Part shown: positions 32,601 through 41,178 of the stretch, one piece after another | Position numbering within the stretch: the stretch's first letter is position 1 | How the letters are laid out: every line of letters begins with the position of its first letter | From: a virus | DNA length: 42,006 nucleotides | Direction: 5' to 3' (one strand) | Virus record (IMG/VR): IMGVR_UViG_3300008448_000198 | Span: 1 to 42,006 of that record | The notes under the pieces: model-generated | Told to the model about the DNA's origin: nothing | Database searches by the model: none | Seen by the model: only the letters and a program-made list of their open reading frames with translations | Translations under genes and position numbers: made by a program

Positions 32601-34967
32601 ATCACATCAGTATCAGGTGGTGGTAACCACACAATCACTGGCGAAAGACTTTACTTTGCCAATGGAACTTCTGGCACAACAGATGTAACAAATGATTTCT
32701 ATGTGGATCATCGTCAAAATGAAGATTTCTTAGACATCTCACATCTTGTAAGAAAACCAAACCCCAGCAGTGTTCTTTCTAGCAATGATGTTCTTCTAAT
32801 TGAATATGATGCATTTACTCCTTCTGGTTCTGGAGTAAAGACAATCAACTCATACACCATTAATGACAGTAATAGCAACGTTTTGTTGGGTAACTCATCC
32901 ATTAACACTCTTGAGATCCCTGAAGTCTGGGGTACAACAGCCTCGGCTGATGTATCGTCAAATGTTGGATATTATGATCTTAGAGATCAGTTTGACTTTA
33001 GACCTTCTGCAGCAAACACAATTCCTCTTGTTTCACAAGCTTCGAACACATCAATTGTTAACCCAACCGTTCCAGCTTATGCAAATAGATTTACTGCATC
33101 TGAGAAGAAATTCCCTCTTAATGACTCTGACCTAACTTCTAACGTCAGTTACTATCTCGGAAGAACCGATAGAGTTGTGGTTGATATAAATGGAAATATT
33201 AAAGTCATTGATGGTTATGATGGTAAAGCAGAAGCTCCACCACCACCAAATGATTCTATCACTCTACAGCTGTTGGAGATTCCTCCATATCCATCACTTC
33301 CAAAGAACCTCAGTCAAGAAACCATTAAACTGGCTGACACTCAGGTTTACAATGGAAAGGGTTCTAAGAGAATCTTTGAATATACTATTGGAGCTCCAAT
33401 TGACGAAAAACAAAGAGAGATTCTGCAAGTAAGAAACTACACCATGAATGATATTGCTGGTCTTGAGAACAGAATTACTTCTCTAGAATATTATGTTTCT
33501 TATACGCTTTCTGAAGTTGTGGCAAAGACAAGATATATTCCATCTTCGGTTGATCCAGGAACAGACCGTTGGAAAATTGGATTCTTTGTTGATCCATTCA
33601 CAAGTTATAACTATTCTGAGGTGTTGGATCCAGAATTTAGCTCAATTATCGAAGACGATATGTTGACTGCTGACATGGTTGAGGATATTCTTGAGTTTAG
33701 ACACGAATCATCACCAAACTCAGGACGTTCTATTTCTTCAATACCATACCAAGAAGTTACTGTGTTTAGGCAAACTGATGCGACTGAATTTCTACCAGTT
33801 ATTGTAGAACCACTACCACCAAATCCAGACGAACCACTACCACCCGATCCACCAGAACCACCCGTACCCACAGTTGTTCAACAGATTACTTCTGAGATCA
33901 AAAACAACAAGAATCTATCTTGGAGCAGAACAGCCCAGGTATACGAAGATTGGGATTTCGTTATGTCAGCAACTTCAGGTCCTGTTGAGATCTATATGAA
34001 TCATAGAGCAAGACAAAATGCTATTGCTGTGTTTCAATCTCAATCGCTAGATGGTCCATTTGTTGAGATAATAAACTCAAACTCAGGAACAGGTATTACC
34101 CAGGCTGACATTAACATTAAAGGTATCTCAACACTTCTCGATGGGGCTGGATATTATAAGCCAGGTGTGACGTTTAGATATACTTCCTTCGTTCCTGATA
34201 CTACAGTTTATTGGTTCAGAGATCATCATAAGATTCTCTTCACACATGACCCAACTGGTGGAATCTACTACAAAGTTAGAGTTTACAAGGGACCAATTAC
34301 AACAAATAATGGTGTTTATGGAAAATACTCATTTAAGATTTTCTATCCAACTGATTCGGTATCAAACAGAACAACAGTTATTTCTGTAAATCCAGACCAA
34401 TATACATATATTGGAGAAGTTATTAGCATCACACCAAATAGAATTGGAATTGGTGGATCAAATATCTCTGATCCAAATAACCAACAAATTTGGACAAGTA
34501 TATTTGGTTCTCAACAGTTACAAAATAACCTTAATTCAACATACTGGTGGACCTCTGGTTACATACATGTAATCAACGTTGTTGGCTTAAAGCCAAATAC
34601 ATATCACAACTTTACCTTTGATGGCGTCGACGCAACATCAAAATGTGTGCAGCTAAGAACAACAACAACCAATACAACTGGTTTGTTGAGTGATGAAAAT
34701 GGCACTATCCAGTTTGAGTTTTATAATGATTATTTCATTGATTGGACAACAGTAACAACAGAATTCGCCGACCAGCGAGTTAGATCAGGGCTAACTCCAG
34801 GCGATAAATCGCTAACAATTTCATCTGCTGATTTTAGTTCTTATGCATATGGTGTTCTGAATGTTGCGCCATGGCTTAATATAACACAAGAAACTGGAGG
34901 TTTCGATTCTGGTTTGAATACTGAGTTTAGAGCACCTCGTTTAGTAGCTGATGCTAATTTCGTTTAA
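29646..34967 (+). CDS. DUF4815-type baseplate/tail protein, 1773 aa
   Basis: The N-terminal 130 residues match the DUF4815 pattern of T4-like marine and rhizobial phages: LGTDFNVSPYFDDFDRQKGYRKILFKPGVSVQVRELNQLQTLLQDQIEQFGDNVLKRGTIVEG. The large central body is beta-rich and contains one module like those of the gp7-like protein near residue 935 (NGDSVVYSNTSG...NNTTYYVVSSNSSGIKL). A Pro-rich linker (about 1387-1410) separates a C-terminal region (about 1415-1773) that looks like a fibre or adhesin, with YEDWDFVMSA near its start. The likely role is a peripheral baseplate or fibre-attachment protein like T4 gp10. The exact homology is uncertain. Confidence 0.75.
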   Translation: MPLGTDFNVSPYFDDFDRQKGYRKILFKPGVSVQVRELNQLQTLLQDQIEQFGDNVLKRGTIVEGCGLSYFPVFPYVKIKDKETDDTPVNVSTYEGMYVRNSANLEALVVTTKDGFESTNPDLKTLYVKYTNSGNNGNTFQFTANQNLTVYDKAYPIFNYDIVDGSSGFSNNDTVVVVPAIAIQNSTGGATFPAGAFTNTHIITNNVANLEIIEVDSTSNSQALILRVKPVANNLKTANSILWTINPGDTITNLSNVGNYANVIAIVGSGAEATLVTDALGKLTSIQEVNLGRGYYVRPHVAISITSGGTSITNNQINQANVTALNYKAVIRVAENAVIPVGTGYGVKVSQGVVYQKGYFSRVEEQTVVVEKYSNTGFNSVVGFDTQELIVTSSQDSSLFDNASGTRNQFAPGADRLQLNPQLIVLSPSEAQSNTDFLPIIEFSEGVPFRQRTQTVYNVVGDEMAKRTYEESGNYVINQFLVMPKDDNVFADTANTFQVVVDPGTAYIKGYRISTTGNFTVDVEKGKNTINLPAATSRIAYGSFIKINNLGGVFRFNYGDTVALYDTAKSYISTISNGTNAITAPSGSIIGYARMRSLLPGDNNDEYHLYLFDIKMNSGKNFADVKSVYYNNIPDSVTAVADTILDASSRTVLIDVGPNLSGLLVKNQKATKSANNVTYTYRTFTSKVCEPTGYFTVTKGGDETFPYSGTLINSQKKEFMVIPLGNFQAQANATGSISFTSTTANVNGTGTAFLTAFRSGDYIKVANASSNAIGKILNVANNTFLTLTANAPLTIAGNGVLYYPNNVPLAMTRDGRSIVVESNGSITVFIGNTVATTTGSATTMNVMTAYNIKASAVNPVAKNINRGIFSRIKLANCGPSSTSDIFGPWPLGVPDVFRLKKVLKANGASVALTFSSDTAGVSNTNAFITVSHQFANGDSVVYSNTSGAAIGGLANNTTYYVVSSNSSGIKLAASRADVYTGTVINITSVSGGGNHTITGERLYFANGTSGTTDVTNDFYVDHRQNEDFLDISHLVRKPNPSSVLSSNDVLLIEYDAFTPSGSGVKTINSYTINDSNSNVLLGNSSINTLEIPEVWGTTASADVSSNVGYYDLRDQFDFRPSAANTIPLVSQASNTSIVNPTVPAYANRFTASEKKFPLNDSDLTSNVSYYLGRTDRVVVDINGNIKVIDGYDGKAEAPPPPNDSITLQLLEIPPYPSLPKNLSQETIKLADTQVYNGKGSKRIFEYTIGAPIDEKQREILQVRNYTMNDIAGLENRITSLEYYVSYTLSEVVAKTRYIPSSVDPGTDRWKIGFFVDPFTSYNYSEVLDPEFSSIIEDDMLTADMVEDILEFRHESSPNSGRSISSIPYQEVTVFRQTDATEFLPVIVEPLPPNPDEPLPPDPPEPPVPTVVQQITSEIKNNKNLSWSRTAQVYEDWDFVMSATSGPVEIYMNHRARQNAIAVFQSQSLDGPFVEIINSNSGTGITQADINIKGISTLLDGAGYYKPGVTFRYTSFVPDTTVYWFRDHHKILFTHDPTGGIYYKVRVYKGPITTNNGVYGKYSFKIFYPTDSVSNRTTVISVNPDQYTYIGEVISITPNRIGIGGSNISDPNNQQIWTSIFGSQQLQNNLNSTYWWTSGYIHVINVVGLKPNTYHNFTFDGVDATSKCVQLRTTTTNTTGLLSDENGTIQFEFYNDYFIDWTTVTTEFADQRVRSGLTPGDKSLTISSADFSSYAYGVLNVAPWLNITQETGGFDSGLNTEFRAPRLVADANFV

Positions 34968-35034
34968 TATGTAATGTATTTTAATATGGCAGATATCTTT
35001 ACTAAATATTCTGTGTAAAATAAGAGAAAAAAGA

Positions 35035-37164
35035 ATGGCACAATATAACTATATTCAAACCTTTTATGCTGATAAAGAAGCTGTTTCTGGTGTATCAGAA
35101 ATTATGCTTACGTCAGTTGATCTTTTCTTTAAATCAAAGCCATATTTTGATGCCAACGTGTCTGGAGCATTTAAACCACAAGTAACCATGTGGCTTTGTC
35201 TTGTTGAGAATGGAATTCCTTTACCAGAAAATAGATTGATCAACTCAACAATATTTGTTGATTGGGATTCTATTTCGGCATCATCAAACGCAAGAGCTTC
35301 CACAACATTCGCTTTCCCAAATCCTATTGCCATTAAGACAGATTCGTATTATGGAATTGTTGTAAAATTCCAGGATTCGGGATTTATATTGTGGGAAAAC
35401 GTAAGAGGCGAAAACGTCGTCGGAGAAACTGGTATTACTCAGGTTATCTCTCCAGGTTCCCAGTCAACAACCGATGGCTTTCTTTATAGATCAGTAACAG
35501 ATGGTGTTGATGCAATTAGATCTTCTGATAGAGATTTAAAATTCTCTATCAAAGCAGCTAAATTTACAGCATCAAACACAACAGTTTATATTGTAAACAA
35601 AGATTATGAATTTTTAACAGTTAACAATATTTCTGGAGGGTTTATTCCAGGCGAACTTGTTTATAAACAAACAGCAAACGCTACTGGAAACGTAACAATA
35701 TCATCAACCAACAATTATATTCTCGGTGACGGAACACTATTTGATAGTCTTTACGAAAGACAGAAAATTATCTTAAATAACGGAACATCAAATGGTGAAT
35801 TTGTTGTAACAAGTATTGTTTCTAATACGGCATTGTATGTCGATAGAATTCCAAACTTTAGTGGTGCTGGTAAATACAAAGCACCTGTTTGCGGAAGAGT
35901 GACTACGTTTTCTAAGGTAGACGGATATCTATATCTAGATGAGTCTAACGCCGCAAATTCTACATTTAAGTTCGATGCATCAGATACATTAGTTGGTTCT
36001 CGCTCGAGCGCGACAGCAAACGTTGTTTCGGTTGACAGATTTAAATTAGATGCTTTCTGTCCAAAACTACTCATCAATAATCCATCAACTGGGACAATTG
36101 GATTAAGTTACAAAGTTGCTTCAGAGGCCAATACCATCGTTGGTGATTTTACCCAATTTTCTCTCAATGATATTAACAGACCATCTCAGAACTCTTATGT
36201 TCTTTCTAAATCACTTGAGGTTGTTGGATCTTCTCTGTATGGAGATGAGAAAAAATCCGCAGTGGCTAAGATTGATCTAGTAGCATTAGCAGCAGATTCT
36301 TTCTCTGCTCCCGTAATTGATTGTGACAATCTAGATTTTATTGTCAAAAGAAATAATATCAATAATAACACCACAGAGAACAGAACATACGTCTCTCCAT
36401 CAAATGCATCTTACACATACACAATCACCGATTATGATACCGAGATTGATAGAAATGGTCTAGCTTCTACAAAATATATTTCAAAGAAAATTAGTTTCAA
36501 TGATGGTTTGTATGCTGAAGATATCAAAGTTTTCTTGACAGCTTATAGACCCTTTGGAACTCAGATCAAGGTTTATGCTAAACTGCATAACACATCAGAT
36601 GTTGATAGCTTTGATAATAAATCTTGGACTCCGCTTGCTCTTGTTCAGAATTCAGATAGATATTCTATTATGGGCAACGAAACGGATATGATTGAATATT
36701 CATACAAACTTCCCCAATATCCAGATGTTCTGCAAAATTTGGGTGAAACTAATACAGCTGAGTTTGGCAATGCAATTATTTTTACATCATCCAGTTTGGT
36801 AGCAAATCTTCAAGAGAATGATGTTGTCAGAATTTATAAACCTGGTTTCTCCGATACAAACCACGAAGTTGCGGTTGTTCTTTCTTCTAACTCAACAACT
36901 GTAACACTCAACAAACAAATCAGAAATACCGATATTGTTGGTGGCCTTGGCCAACCTGCAGTATCAGTTGGAATTGATAAGTTGAAATACAAGAATATTG
37001 CATTCAACAACATCGCTAATGATAACGTATCAAGATATTATACAGCATCTAAGACAGAATTTGATACATTCAATACAATGCAGATCAAGATTGTGTTGTT
37101 ATCTGATTCTACATATAAAATTCCAAAAGTTGATCAACTTCAAGCTGTTGGAGTTAGCGCATAA
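35035..37164 (+). CDS. Virion structural protein, 709 aa
   Basis: A beta-rich protein of the kind found next to DUF4815 genes in T4-like phages. The N-terminus reads YIQTFYADKEAVSGVSEIMLTSVDLFFKSKP, followed by SITINV-type strands, and it contains GFLYRSVTDGVDAIRSSDRDLKFSIKAAKF and, near the C-terminus, KKISFNDGLYAEDIKVFLTAYRPFGTQIKVYAKLHN. No catalytic motif or signal peptide is visible. It probably links baseplate and fibres; other roles, such as a gp11/gp12-like part, cannot be excluded. The end overlaps a CATAAATA sequence that is too close to the next ATG to serve it. Confidence 0.7.
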   Translation: MAQYNYIQTFYADKEAVSGVSEIMLTSVDLFFKSKPYFDANVSGAFKPQVTMWLCLVENGIPLPENRLINSTIFVDWDSISASSNARASTTFAFPNPIAIKTDSYYGIVVKFQDSGFILWENVRGENVVGETGITQVISPGSQSTTDGFLYRSVTDGVDAIRSSDRDLKFSIKAAKFTASNTTVYIVNKDYEFLTVNNISGGFIPGELVYKQTANATGNVTISSTNNYILGDGTLFDSLYERQKIILNNGTSNGEFVVTSIVSNTALYVDRIPNFSGAGKYKAPVCGRVTTFSKVDGYLYLDESNAANSTFKFDASDTLVGSRSSATANVVSVDRFKLDAFCPKLLINNPSTGTIGLSYKVASEANTIVGDFTQFSLNDINRPSQNSYVLSKSLEVVGSSLYGDEKKSAVAKIDLVALAADSFSAPVIDCDNLDFIVKRNNINNNTTENRTYVSPSNASYTYTITDYDTEIDRNGLASTKYISKKISFNDGLYAEDIKVFLTAYRPFGTQIKVYAKLHNTSDVDSFDNKSWTPLALVQNSDRYSIMGNETDMIEYSYKLPQYPDVLQNLGETNTAEFGNAIIFTSSSLVANLQENDVVRIYKPGFSDTNHEVAVVLSSNSTTVTLNKQIRNTDIVGGLGQPAVSVGIDKLKYKNIAFNNIANDNVSRYYTASKTEFDTFNTMQIKIVLLSDSTYKIPKVDQLQAVGVSA

Positions 37165-37166
37165 AT

Positions 37167-37367
37167 ATGACGTATATTAGAGATACAAATGGTGGATTGA
37201 TAGATTCAAACAGAACAGAATTTGCTGAATATATAAAAAAAAGAAACGAAAGAAAAAAAATTAAAGATATTGAGCAGAGAATTAACGATATAGAAACTGC
37301 TATTCTTAATATCAACGAAAAACTGAACACTATTTCGGAGAAAATCATTGGCCTTTCCAATAAGTAA
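37167..37367 (+). CDS. Small coiled-coil protein, 66 aa
   Basis: The second half is a clear heptad coiled coil (IEQRINDIETAILNINEKLNTISEKIIGLS). The first half has a DTNGGLIDSNRTEFAEYIKKR motif. It sits between structural genes, and its end overlaps the next gene, whose TTG start is at 37348. Possible roles are a fibre-attachment or trimerisation factor, but no family is recognised. Confidence 0.7.
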   Translation: MTYIRDTNGGLIDSNRTEFAEYIKKRNERKKIKDIEQRINDIETAILNINEKLNTISEKIIGLSNK

Positions 37368-39051
37368 CGTAAACGTTCTGGTTGATACCTGGGAATCGTT
37401 AGTTATCCGCCATAATGCTATGGCTAGGATTATTACCAATGATGCCATCACAGCTAACGTTTCTATTGCCAGCACAGGCAACTCAACCGTTTCTAAGATC
37501 GCCCAACTTTACGGAACTTTCGGGGCAAACACAATTGTTGCCACTACTGGTCTTAGGGGCGGTAACGTATCGTCAAATGGAACACTAACAATTACATCAA
37601 ACGTAGATGTTTATGTAGCTGCAGCTGCAACTTCATTATTGAAAATTGGTAACAGCACATCTATATCAACAGTAAATAGCGTTGGCGCTTCGTTCAGTAA
37701 TGGAACTGCAAATGCCACCATTTCAACCGAGACGCTTTCGGTCAAGAATGCTTCTGGAAATACCACTGTAAACGCATCTGCGATTGCTCTTGTCAATTCT
37801 ACATCAAACGTATCAATTACCCCTGTTGGTTTAACTGCAGGTAACGTTGTAGCTAACCAGACAGTAATTTCAATCGGTGCAAACGTTGTTGCAAACACAA
37901 CTACTATTCTTGTTGGAAACTCTTCGGTAAACACCACATCAAATAACTCAACTGTTTCAATTGCAAACAGCACAAAGAGTACCGTTATTTCTATTACAGG
38001 AATTTCAACAAACGGCACACTTTTGGTAACAGGAGCAGCAACCTTATCTAACACAATTGCTGTTACGGGTGCTGCCACTCTATCTAATACAGTTGGAGTA
38101 ACAGGCGCGACCACCCTATCAAATACCTTGGCTGTGACGGGTGCTACTACTCTATCAAATACCCTTAACGTTACTGGCGTTGCAAACTTAGCTTCGAACA
38201 CAAACGTATATTCAGCAGCGGCTAATCCTGCTCCTGATTTAACTGTTGGTAACTCCACAAGTGTCTCAGTAATCACATCACTTGGCGCTTCTTTTAGTAA
38301 CAATGCCACAAACACATCAATAAGTAACGAAACCATACTGATTCGTTCTTCCGCAACAGTAAATGCCATCTCAAACTCAAGTGGTCTTTACGTTTCGAAC
38401 TCAACAGTAAGCGCATCTTTAACAAGACTTGGCCTAACAGCTGGTATCGTTGTAGCCAATCAATCACAGGTTTCTGTTGGGGCTAACGTTATTGCCAACA
38501 CAACTACCATCCTTGTTGGAAATAGCTCAATTAACGCTGTTATCAATTCATCTTCGGTTGCAGTTGTCGGTTCTCTTTCTGGTATTACTCTAGCATTAAG
38601 CGGCAACGCTACTATCTCTGGAGCAGCCAACGTTACGGGTAACGTAAACAGCACTGGTATGTTAACCGTAACTGGCAACGTAGTCTCAAACGGAAATCTT
38701 GTATTAAAGACTGATCTGGTTGTGGACGTTTCTGCAAACGCCGACATTGGTGCTGGTACAGGAAGCAATATTCTCATTTACAGATTTGATAAGACGGTTT
38801 TCTCTACTGGTGAGTTTACTGTCCAGATTAAGAAAGGTTCGAACACCCAGATTTCTAAGATCATGTTAGCCCAGAATAATACTTCTGCTGAATTGACGGT
38901 TTATGGTACTGTTAGCTCTCCACCCAGTGGAAACTCTTCTCCGTTGCTTGCTTCATTTACTGCAAACCTAAATAATGCTAACGTTGAGTTGTTTATTTCA
39001 CAGACACAGCCAAACAGTTCTGTTAAACTAGCAGCACAGCTTTTAAGATAG
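37348..39051 (+). CDS. Tail-fibre-like protein with internal duplication, 567 aa
   Basis: The start is TTG at 37348, with GGAG (37337-37340) seven bases upstream and overlap with the preceding gene; the N-terminus SNVNVLVDTWESLVIRHNAMARIITND is typical of T4-like tail or neck proteins. Residues about 98-206 and 298-410 are an imperfect duplication (GNSTS-I/V-S...LTAG...VANTTTILVGNSS). Between them is a run of 12-residue repeats (227-282: VTGAATLSNTIA, etc.), giving a probable beta-solenoid shaft. The C-terminal 110 residues (VDVSANADIGAGTGSN...) look conserved in such proteins. A tail fibre is the most likely role. Confidence 0.75.
   Translation: MAFPISNVNVLVDTWESLVIRHNAMARIITNDAITANVSIASTGNSTVSKIAQLYGTFGANTIVATTGLRGGNVSSNGTLTITSNVDVYVAAAATSLLKIGNSTSISTVNSVGASFSNGTANATISTETLSVKNASGNTTVNASAIALVNSTSNVSITPVGLTAGNVVANQTVISIGANVVANTTTILVGNSSVNTTSNNSTVSIANSTKSTVISITGISTNGTLLVTGAATLSNTIAVTGAATLSNTVGVTGATTLSNTLAVTGATTLSNTLNVTGVANLASNTNVYSAAANPAPDLTVGNSTSVSVITSLGASFSNNATNTSISNETILIRSSATVNAISNSSGLYVSNSTVSASLTRLGLTAGIVVANQSQVSVGANVIANTTTILVGNSSINAVINSSSVAVVGSLSGITLALSGNATISGAANVTGNVNSTGMLTVTGNVVSNGNLVLKTDLVVDVSANADIGAGTGSNILIYRFDKTVFSTGEFTVQIKKGSNTQISKIMLAQNNTSAELTVYGTVSSPPSGNSSPLLASFTANLNNANVELFISQTQPNSSVKLAAQLLR
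38026..38195 (+). repeat. 12-residue tandem repeats in fibre gene
   Basis: The region codes for four to five copies of VTGAxTLSNTxx. The DNA copies differ at synonymous positions, so the repeats are old or kept at the protein level. Confidence 0.7.
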
Positions 39052-39060
39052 GATACTTAA

Positions 39061-40527
39061 ATGGCCGATCAGAGGTTTAAAGCAGATAAAGGTTTACAGG
39101 TTGCGGGTGGTAATGCCGAACTGACAACACAAACCACAATTAGTGGAAACGTAACAGTTAGCAACGTTGCTACCTTTGGTGCTAACGTAACCCTAAACGG
39201 AACAACTACTTTCGGCGCTAATATCACAACAACCTCAAACGGTACGTTGACAATCGGAGCTTCTGACAAGAGAGTAAGAATCTTTGCCGAATCACTTGAC
39301 CTGACAGGTGGTTTCGCATCAACATCAAATAACGCCGATACTGTATTTGGACTTGATGCTGCAAATGCTGGTATTATCGTTAAAACTGGAAATGCAACTG
39401 GAGCAGTAAGAACAATCATTGGATCAAATACTATTGTTGTTACAAACGGCTCAGGAGTTTCTGGTAATATTGGTCTTGTTGTTCCTATTCAAAATGGGTT
39501 GTTCTCAAATACAACTGGTGTATATGTAAACGCTTCTTCGATATCAGACGGAACTCTTGCAATTTCTCGTGGTGGAACTGGTGCTGCTAATGCAAATGCT
39601 GCAATTATTGCTCTTCTTCCAAACACACAAGGAGCAAACGTTGGTCGATTCTTAAAAGCTGAAGCATCTAGTGTTGTTTGGGACCCAGGTGTGCAAGGCC
39701 CAATTGGATTCACTGGATCACAAGGCATTCAAGGTGCTGGATTCACAGGATCTCAGGGCATTCAAGGCGTTGGATTTACGGGATCCCAAGGTATTATAGG
39801 ATTCACTGGATCACAGGGTGCTGGTGTTACAGGATTTACGGGATCTCAAGGTATTATAGGCTTCACTGGGTCTCAAGGTATCCAAGGAGTTGGATTCACT
39901 GGATCTCAGGGTATCCAAGGTGTCGGATTTACGGGATCCCAAGGTATCCAAGGTGTCGGATTTACGGGATCCCAAGGTATCCAAGGCGTTGGATTTACTG
40001 GATCACAAGGCATTCAAGGAGTTGGATTCACAGGGTCACAAGGTATCCAAGGAGTTGGATTTACGGGGTCACAAGGAGCACAAGGGGTTGGATTTACGGG
40101 CTCACAAGGTATTCCTGGCGTCGGATTTACGGGATCTCAAGGAAACATAGGCTTCACTGGATCACAGGGTGCACAAGGCGTTGGTTTCACAGGGTCTCAA
40201 GGTGCTGGTGTTACAGGATTTACTGGGTCTCAAGGTATTATAGGATTTACGGGATCTCAAGGTATTACAGGATTTACGGGATCTCAAGGTATTATAGGCT
40301 TCACTGGGTCTCAAGGTATTATAGGATTTACAGGATCTCAAGGTATCCAAGGTGTCGGATTTACGGGGTCGCAAGGTATCCAAGGCGTCGGATTCACTGG
40401 ATCACAAGGTAATATAGGATTTACTGGATCTCAAGGTATTCAAGGAACATCTGGGGCTCTTATTTTCGTTCAAACTGGAAACCCAGGATCTCAACCTGCT
40501 GGTAGTATCTGGATTTATGCAACATAA
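39061..40527 (+). CDS. Collagen-like tail fibre protein, 488 aa
   Basis: The N-terminal 210 residues ([43 protein letters not shown]...) are a typical fibre-body region. Residues about 212-468 are collagen-like, with 24 copies of GFTGSQG spaced by two to four residues, giving nine- or eleven-residue units such as [11 protein letters not shown] and GFTGSQGII. Such Gly-X-Y regions form triple helices and act as long stalks. The short C-terminal cap ([23 protein letters not shown]) may end the trimer. The stop overlaps the next start, a possible tip or adhesin gene. Confidence 0.85.
   Translation: MADQRFKADKGLQVAGGNAELTTQTTISGNVTVSNVATFGANVTLNGTTTFGANITTTSNGTLTIGASDKRVRIFAESLDLTGGFASTSNNADTVFGLDAANAGIIVKTGNATGAVRTIIGSNTIVVTNGSGVSGNIGLVVPIQNGLFSNTTGVYVNASSISDGTLAISRGGTGAANANAAIIALLPNTQGANVGRFLKAEASSVVWDPGVQGPIGFTGSQGIQGAGFTGSQGIQGVGFTGSQGIIGFTGSQGAGVTGFTGSQGIIGFTGSQGIQGVGFTGSQGIQGVGFTGSQGIQGVGFTGSQGIQGVGFTGSQGIQGVGFTGSQGIQGVGFTGSQGAQGVGFTGSQGIPGVGFTGSQGNIGFTGSQGAQGVGFTGSQGAGVTGFTGSQGIIGFTGSQGITGFTGSQGIIGFTGSQGIIGFTGSQGIQGVGFTGSQGIQGVGFTGSQGNIGFTGSQGIQGTSGALIFVQTGNPGSQPAGSIWIYAT
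39700..40455 (+). repeat. Tandem repeats (33 and 27 bp) coding collagen-like stalk
   Basis: Twenty-four copies of the GFTGSQG codon block. Units alternate between 33 and 27 bp, and adjacent copies vary in synonymous codons. Overlapping frames stay open across the array only because of the repetition. Confidence 0.85.
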
Positions 40528-41090
40528 TGGCATCACAATTTTTATATAATATTAGAGGATATAGAAGCGGCGATTGGTCAGCAAACGCAACAAATCTTTA
40601 TGTTGCTAACACCTCATCATCATTTAATCAACTTAGTTCTGTAAATGGAAATGCTTTCTATAGAACATCTGGAGGTGCCTGGAGAAGATTTTATTCTACA
40701 ATGAATAATGGTGGTTATGGTGGTGATCACACATACTCGGATGCAACAGGAACTGTCAGAGGTAGGGCACAGTTTTTCTTTCAAACTGATGGCCTGTTAA
40801 AAATTTATGATACCGAAGATTTACTCATTGGAGACGCGATCTGGGACAGACCAGGAGCTCCAGATGCAGCTGATATACAAATAAAAGCTGAAGTTGCTGA
40901 TGCTACTGGTGGAACTTGGATTGGAACAACGGAAACCTGGTTAGAATTTACTGTTAATAGGTCGTGGACTTTTAGAACAGGCTTCGCTAGTAGTGGTAGT
41001 GGCACGCTCGGGATTGAAATAAGACACGGCCCAACGTCAATACAACTTGACTCTTTTCTTTTGTCTGCTACTGTTAACCATTTTATCTAG
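40527..41090 (+). CDS. Fibre-tip or adhesin candidate, 187 aa
   Basis: A Trp-, Gly- and Ser-rich beta-type protein directly after the collagen-like fibre, overlapped by one base (TAATG). Features include YNIRGYRSGDWSANATNLYVANTSSSFN, GGYGGDHTYSDATGTVRGRAQFFFQTDGLLKIYD, and TWIGTTETWLEFTVNRSWTFRTGFAS. Its position after a stalk gene and its composition suggest receptor binding, or a tip complex built on the collagen stalk. No family is recognised, so the role is inference. Confidence 0.55.
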   Translation: MASQFLYNIRGYRSGDWSANATNLYVANTSSSFNQLSSVNGNAFYRTSGGAWRRFYSTMNNGGYGGDHTYSDATGTVRGRAQFFFQTDGLLKIYDTEDLLIGDAIWDRPGAPDAADIQIKAEVADATGGTWIGTTETWLEFTVNRSWTFRTGFASSGSGTLGIEIRHGPTSIQLDSFLLSATVNHFI

Positions 41091-41144
41091 ATGGCGCGAC
41101 GCTCTAATTCTCAATTTGTTGTTGGTGTAACATTCCCAATTTCA

Positions 41145-41152
41145 TATAAATA
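41145..41152 (+). promoter_or_regulatory. T4-type late promoter (TATAAATA) for gp13
   Basis: Perfect consensus 27 bases before the gp13 start. CCAATT (41136-41141) can pair with AATTGG (41164-41169), which overlaps the GGAGG ribosome site; only transcripts from upstream would include the 5' half. The six-base match could be chance. Confidence 0.8.
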
Positions 41153-41178
41153 AATAATAGAATAATTGGAGGATTTTC

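Noticed and set aside
37160-37170. CATAAATA at the end of the 709-aa gene as a late promoter
   Set aside because: It lies directly on the next start codon, so transcription would begin after the ATG.
37611-38369. Minus-strand open frame of 252 codons within the fibre gene
   Set aside because: It is low in complexity and mirrors the repeated Thr/Asn/Val codons of the plus strand.
39678-40412. Long open frames in other frames and on the minus strand within the collagen-like gene
   Set aside because: They exist because the repeated DNA lacks stops in those frames; their translations are repetitive Trp/Ile/Arg or Leu/Ser/Asp strings with no protein-like features.
39700-40455. CRISPR-like array impression
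   Set aside because: The repeats are coding, in frame, contiguous and of variable spacing, with no unique spacers.
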